Origin: Saccoglossus kowalevskii
Taxonomy: Eukaryota; Hemichordata; Enteropneusta; Harrimaniidae
Assembly: GCF_000003605.2 (NCBI RefSeq)
Contig: NW_003143815.1
Location: forward strand, 71,472 to 83,718
Direction: 5' to 3'
DNA length: 12,247 nucleotides
Shown here: one piece after another, positions 7,743 through 12,247 of the stretch
Position numbering within the stretch: position 1 is the stretch's first letter
Layout of the letters: every line of letters begins with the position of its first letter
Position numbers and translations under genes: made by a program
The notes under the pieces: model-generated
Told to the model about the DNA's origin: nothing
Databases searched by the model: none
Seen by the model: the letters and a program-made list of their open reading frames with translations, nothing else

Positions 7743-9880
7743 TTGCAAATGCTTTGCATTTTACTTGCCGTTAGATATTCCATGATACGAAATGTATGAT
7801 GCGTAAAAAACCCTTCACATGTCTGTATAAAGCCTAGTACGCTTCCAACTACATATATCATCTAAAAGGTGAAATGCCTGCGTATTGTAAATGTATACAT
7901 CATACGCAAATTGCACAGTATATACGCAATAATCTATTGCTAAATCACAATTATATTATATTGTTTTATTCTTTAGTCACTAGTTGCAGGTGTACGTGTA
8001 AAGACAGATGTTCTGTTCTGCTCTGAGATCCAAGATCGTAGACAATTATAAGCACTGTCAAATTGGTTTTCCTTTTTCGTAAACTGACCTATCAAAAATC
8101 ACCATGACTACGCATGGTTCAAGTGTGACTGTTGTTCATTGATGTCCTAAGTAGCCTTAGTACATTACTGCCATATTTAAATTATTATATTTATTATACA
8201 AACACGTCAATATTCAGTAGTGATTACCCGGAAAATACTAATTCTGTTTGTCATCCAAATTTATCGACCAAACATTGTGTTATGTGTTTCATATCAAATT
8301 AAGAGTTCTCATTAAAGATACTGACGAAAACAATTGCGTATTTTTATTTGTCGGCTATTGAGAACTTATTTTAGGTTTTTGATAAAAAATGACCGATTGC
8401 CATTTTCTCCCATGAATCAATGTTCAATATTCAAACTTGTCATGAACACCACTGAGAAGTTACTATTGTATGTTTCTATGTTTTTGGTTTTATTTCCATG
8501 TGTCCTTATTCATTTGTCGGATATGTCTTGACATAGTTCCTTTTTACTGACTGGTGGCTCTTCTGTCCAAAAACAGCTGTTCCAACATTTTTTCACTAGT
8601 TTCTCAAGGGTTCCTGGGGCGATATCATTCAATTTTGACATTGACACGAATTTGTTTCACAATTTGATTTGTCCATCATACTAAAGGCAGAGCATATATT
8701 AAGTTCCATGTGCATTACAATTTGTTTTTATTTGTTTGGATGGAACTTTTTTGACATTCTTTCAATTACGGTTTCATCAAGTGTAAATATTACCAAATGC
8801 GAATGTACCTTTCGACCTTAACCAAGGTTTCCCTAAAATCGCATGTTTGTGAACAAATTGCGTGCCGTGAGTCCGATGCAACCACTTTGCCACCAGCAAC
8901 CGGGTTATGTCATTTACATTGTCACGCTGTTTAATGTGTTAGTGCTAGCCGACATTGCCAGGTGTGTTTTACTATTGTAAGTGCACGCCCTAACCGTACA
9001 CATATTTTGTCATATATACCATATAAATACAACAAGACATGACTGTATGGCCATCTTTCCATCAAACTGCAAACATTTGATGTGTTATCAACAAGACCTG
9101 GCTAATCACAAGCACCTGCGAGCCTTAACAAGGCCCCATTCATAATGTAATGTATTGGACTTTGGCTTTTGAGTCTTTGGCGCAATTAATCTAAGTTTGT
9201 GTTCACTATCCTGGAAATACCATCATGGTCAATCTAATGACCACTAAACTACAAGTATTCAACTCAAAATGTTGATTTAAATAGAAACCGTTCCCGGTTT
9301 ATGGTTTGAGTCGATGTGTTCCGCTTGTTTTTTTCTCCATGAGATTTCCAGTTCCATCGCCAGGAGTCAAACGTCGAATCCGAAATAAATCATCTTTCTT
9401 GTTTTCAGAGCAGAAGATATTGACGTGAAATCAACAGAAAGCTGTTGTTAAAATAGATAACAATCATCAATTATATATAATCTCACCTGAAGTCATCTCT
9501 CACGAATCTCACGAGACCCAATTATGTCACCAATCAGCAAAAATATTTGTGGCCATGGTACACATTATGCTTTCCCTTCACATTCAACAAAATAGTTAGT
9601 AACATGTTTATATCCTTGGCGTGGAAGAGCAGTTCGCCTTGCATAAGGATGGTTCCGAGTTTTTGATTCCCAAAATAAACTATGCGTTATTATGTTTGGG
9701 AGGGTGGGGTCAGATGGGGAAGACGCTCCGTCTAGTCATCGGTTTACGTTAAAATAATCCATTGATCTTCGTGCCCGCCTTTGTAAGAGCTGCGGCTTCC
9801 AAATACGTAATTTGGCTCTTGTTGTTGATCTGAGAAAAAGTGAAGTAAATGAACTTCATATTTTTCCTAAACCTAAACTT
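7743..9880. other. Two-kilobase AT-rich non-coding stretch before the satellite
   Basis: No convincing gene, RNA gene or repeat was recognised in about 2.1 kb. Open frames such as 8334-8531 plus are short and hydrophobic without motifs. The sequence up to 9880 appears unique at the scale I can read, and the tandem array then begins abruptly at 9881. Confidence 0.5.
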
Positions 9881-9960
9881 GTAACAATGTACATATAACA
9901 AGGTACATATAACAATGTACATATAACAATGAACATACAACAATGTACATATAACAATGT

Positions 9961-10898
9961 ACGTACAACAATGTACATACAACAATGTACATATACATGT
10001 AACAATGAACATACAAAAATGTACATATACAACAATGGACATGTAACAATGTACATTTAACAATGTACATATAACAATGTACATACAACAATGTACATGT
10101 AACAATGTACATACAGCAATGTACATATAACAATGAACATACAGCAATGTACATATAACAATGAACATACACCAATGTACATGTAACAATATACATACAG
10201 CAATGTACATGTAACAATGTACATACAACAATGTACATACAGCAATGTACATATAACAATGAACATACAACAATGTACATATAACAATGTACGTACAACA
10301 ATGTACATACAACAATGTACATATACATGTAACAATGAACATACAAAAATGTACATATACAACAATGGTCATATACCAATGTACATATAACAATGTACAT
10401 GTAAAAATGTACATACAACAATGTACATGTAACAATGTACATACAACAATGTACATACAGCAATGTACATATAACAATGAACATACAGCAATGTACATAT
10501 AACAATGAACATACAACAATGTACATGTAACAATATACATACAGCAATGTACATGTAACAATGTACATACAACAATGTACATACAGCAATGTACATATAA
10601 CAATGAACATACAACAATGTACATATAACAATGTACGTACAACAATGTACATACAACAATGTACATATACATGTAACAATGAACATACAAAAATGTACAT
10701 ATACAACAATGGTCATATACCAATGTACATATAACAATGTACATGTAAAAATGTACATACAACAATGTACATGTAACAATGTACATACAACAATGTACAT
10801 ACAGCAATGTACATATAACAATGAACATACAGCAATGTACATATAACAATGAACATACAACAATGTACATGTAACAATATACATACAGCAATGTACAT
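9961..10898. repeat. Higher-order repeat A inside the satellite (330/344-bp period)
   Basis: A landmark block, starting ACGTACAACAATG and containing the ATACAT insertion and an ACAAAA spacer, recurs at 9961, 10291 and 10635. The offsets are 330 and 344 bases, which differ by exactly one 14-bp unit. By direct reading, 10174-10554 and 10518-10898 are identical over 381 bases; the single-base differences at 10173/10517 and 10555/10899 bound the match. The first copy is more diverged and one unit shorter. Confidence 0.85.
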
Positions 10899-11304
10899 AC
10901 AATAATGTACATACAACAATGTACATGTTACAATGAACATACAACAATGAACATACAACAATGTACATGTAACAATGAACATACAACAATGTACATACAA
11001 CAATGTACATGTAACAATGAACATACAACAATAAACATACAGCAATGTACATATAACAATGAACATACAACAATGTACATGTAATAATGTACATACAACA
11101 ATATACATACAGCAATGTACATATAACAATGAACATACAGCAATGTACATATAACAATGAACATACAACAATGTACATGTAACAATATACATACAGCAAT
11201 GTACATACAACAATGTACATACAACAATGTACATGTTACAATGAACATACAACAATGAACATACAACAATGTACATGTAACAATGAACATACAACAATGT
11301 ACAT
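10796..11304. repeat. Higher-order repeat B inside the satellite (308-bp period)
   Basis: The segments 10796-10996 and 11104-11304 match with a 308-base offset, exactly 22 units. They share the rare spacer variant GTTACA after ATGTACAT (around 10923 and 11231), which serves as a marker. I noted one T/C difference (10903 versus 11211). The block overlaps the end of repeat A, so duplications of different length are layered. Confidence 0.75.
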
Positions 11305-11309
11305 GTAAC

Positions 11310-11743
11310 AATGTACATAAAACAATGTACATGTAACAATGGTCATATACAAATGTACATACAACAATGGACATATATCAATGGACTTGTAATAATGGTC
11401 ATATACCAATGTACATACAACAATGTACATATACATGCAACAATGAACATACAACAATGTACATATACAACAATAGACATGTAACAATGTACATGTAACA
11501 ATGTACATATGACAATGTAAACACAATTGACATGTAACAATGGTCATATACAAATGTACATATAACAATGTACATGTAAAAATGTACATACAACAATGTA
11601 CATACAACAATGTACATGTAACAATGTACATACAACAATGTACATGTAACAATGGTCATATACAAATGTACATACAACAATGGACATATATCAATGGACT
11701 TGTAATAATGGTCATATACCAATGTACATACAACAATGTACAT
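11310..11743. repeat. Higher-order repeat C inside the satellite (313-bp period)
   Basis: A marker string containing ATGGTCATATAC, ATGGACATATATCA and ATGGACTTGTAATA occurs at 11339-11400 and again at 11652-11713. The offset is 313 bases, which is not a multiple of 14, so the copies differ in phase relative to the monomer count. The ATGGTCAT core also appears near 11540, 11770, 11952 and 12050, marking further shuffled copies. Confidence 0.7.
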
Positions 11744-12247
11744 ACAACAATGTACATATACATGTAACAATGGTCATATACAAATGTACATATAACAATG
11801 TACATGTAAAAATTTACATACAACAATGTACATACAGCAATTTACATATAACAATGAACATACAATAATGTACATGTAACAATATACATACAGCCATGTA
11901 CATACAACAATGTACATGTAACAATGTACATACAACAATGTACATGTAACAATGGTCATATACAAATGTACATATAACAATGTACATGTAAAAATGTACA
12001 TATAACAATGTACATATAACAATGTGCATACAACAGTGGACATGTAACAATGGTCATATACCAATGTAGATATAACAATGTACATGTAAAAATGTACATA
12101 CAGCAATGTACATACAGCAATGTACATATCACAATGTACATATCACAATGAACATACAACAATGTACATACAATAATGTACATGTAACAACATACATACA
12201 GCAATGTACATACACATGTACATACAACAATGTAATGTAACAATGTA

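Larger units (their letters stand above)
9881..12247. repeat. 14-bp minisatellite/satellite array, open at the window edge
   Basis: About 169 head-to-tail units of a 14-bp monomer, ATGTACAT plus a six-base spacer. The 8-bp core is a perfect palindrome, with recurrent variants ATGAACAT, ATATACAT, ATGGTCAT and ATGGACAT. The main spacers are ACAACA, ACAGCA, ATAACA and GTAACA. Spacers beginning ACA tend to alternate with those beginning RTA, and ATGAACAT cores mostly follow an RTAACA spacer and precede ACARCA, giving a partial 28-bp dimer. Phase shifts occur where an extra ATACAT is inserted (for example at 9991, 10321 and 10665) or where units are shortened. The array continues past the right end. 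Long minus-strand frames across it are a by-product of the unit, which has no stop in any frame on that strand. Confidence 0.97.

Noticed and set aside
7546-7861. Two overlapping minus-strand frames (61 and 98 codons)
   Set aside because: No domain, low complexity and mutual overlap in different frames; they also cover the CTCF-type motif.
9749-12243. Many long minus-strand open frames (up to 387 codons) and short plus-strand frames in the satellite
   Set aside because: They overlap in all frames, consist of a translated 14-bp tandem repeat and have no domain, so they reflect the lack of stop codons in the unit.
9881-12247. CRISPR-like array of short repeats
   Set aside because: There are no unique spacers between repeats; units are contiguous variants of one 14-mer, in a eukaryotic context.

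Overview
The window looks like nuclear DNA from an invertebrate animal. The evidence is one intronless type II membrane sulfotransferase of the metazoan Golgi family, an AT-rich non-coding background, eukaryotic microsatellites, traces of transposable elements and a long 14-bp minisatellite. I see no bacterial gene organisation, operons or ribosome-binding sites. The phylum cannot be fixed from the sequence; an invertebrate deuterostome or a lophotrochozoan would both fit.

Layout. Positions 659-1879 (minus strand) hold the only convincing gene, a 406-residue carbohydrate 6-O-sulfotransferase of the CHST1/CHST3 type. It has a nearby TATA-like box, a tiny upstream ORF and AATAAA signals downstream. 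Positions 2030-9880 are about 8 kb of AT-rich non-coding sequence. It contains a possible LINE 3' tail (about 3144-3233), an (ATT)n tract, a small TTAA-bounded hairpin (4386-4435), a 506-bp MITE-like element with inverted ends and flanking TTAA (4844-5349), an RFX X-box match (5961-5974), a 31-unit (AAAT)n microsatellite (6073-6197), a GC-richer block that may be a solo LTR (about 6720-7311) and a strong CTCF-type motif (7728-7742). Positions 9881-12247 are a continuous 14-bp tandem array that runs off the window. It has a palindromic core, a partial 28-bp dimer rhythm and long higher-order repeats, including a 381-bp stretch that is identical in two overlapping copies 344 bp apart.

The sulfotransferase would use PAPS in the Golgi to sulfate glycans. 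Nothing else in the window is a convincing partner gene, so there is no multi-gene system to describe. The long overlapping minus-strand reading frames in the satellite follow from the 14-bp unit lacking stop codons in all three frames and are not called as genes. The most unusual material is the satellite architecture, then the two putative mobile elements and the two candidate transcription-factor sites.
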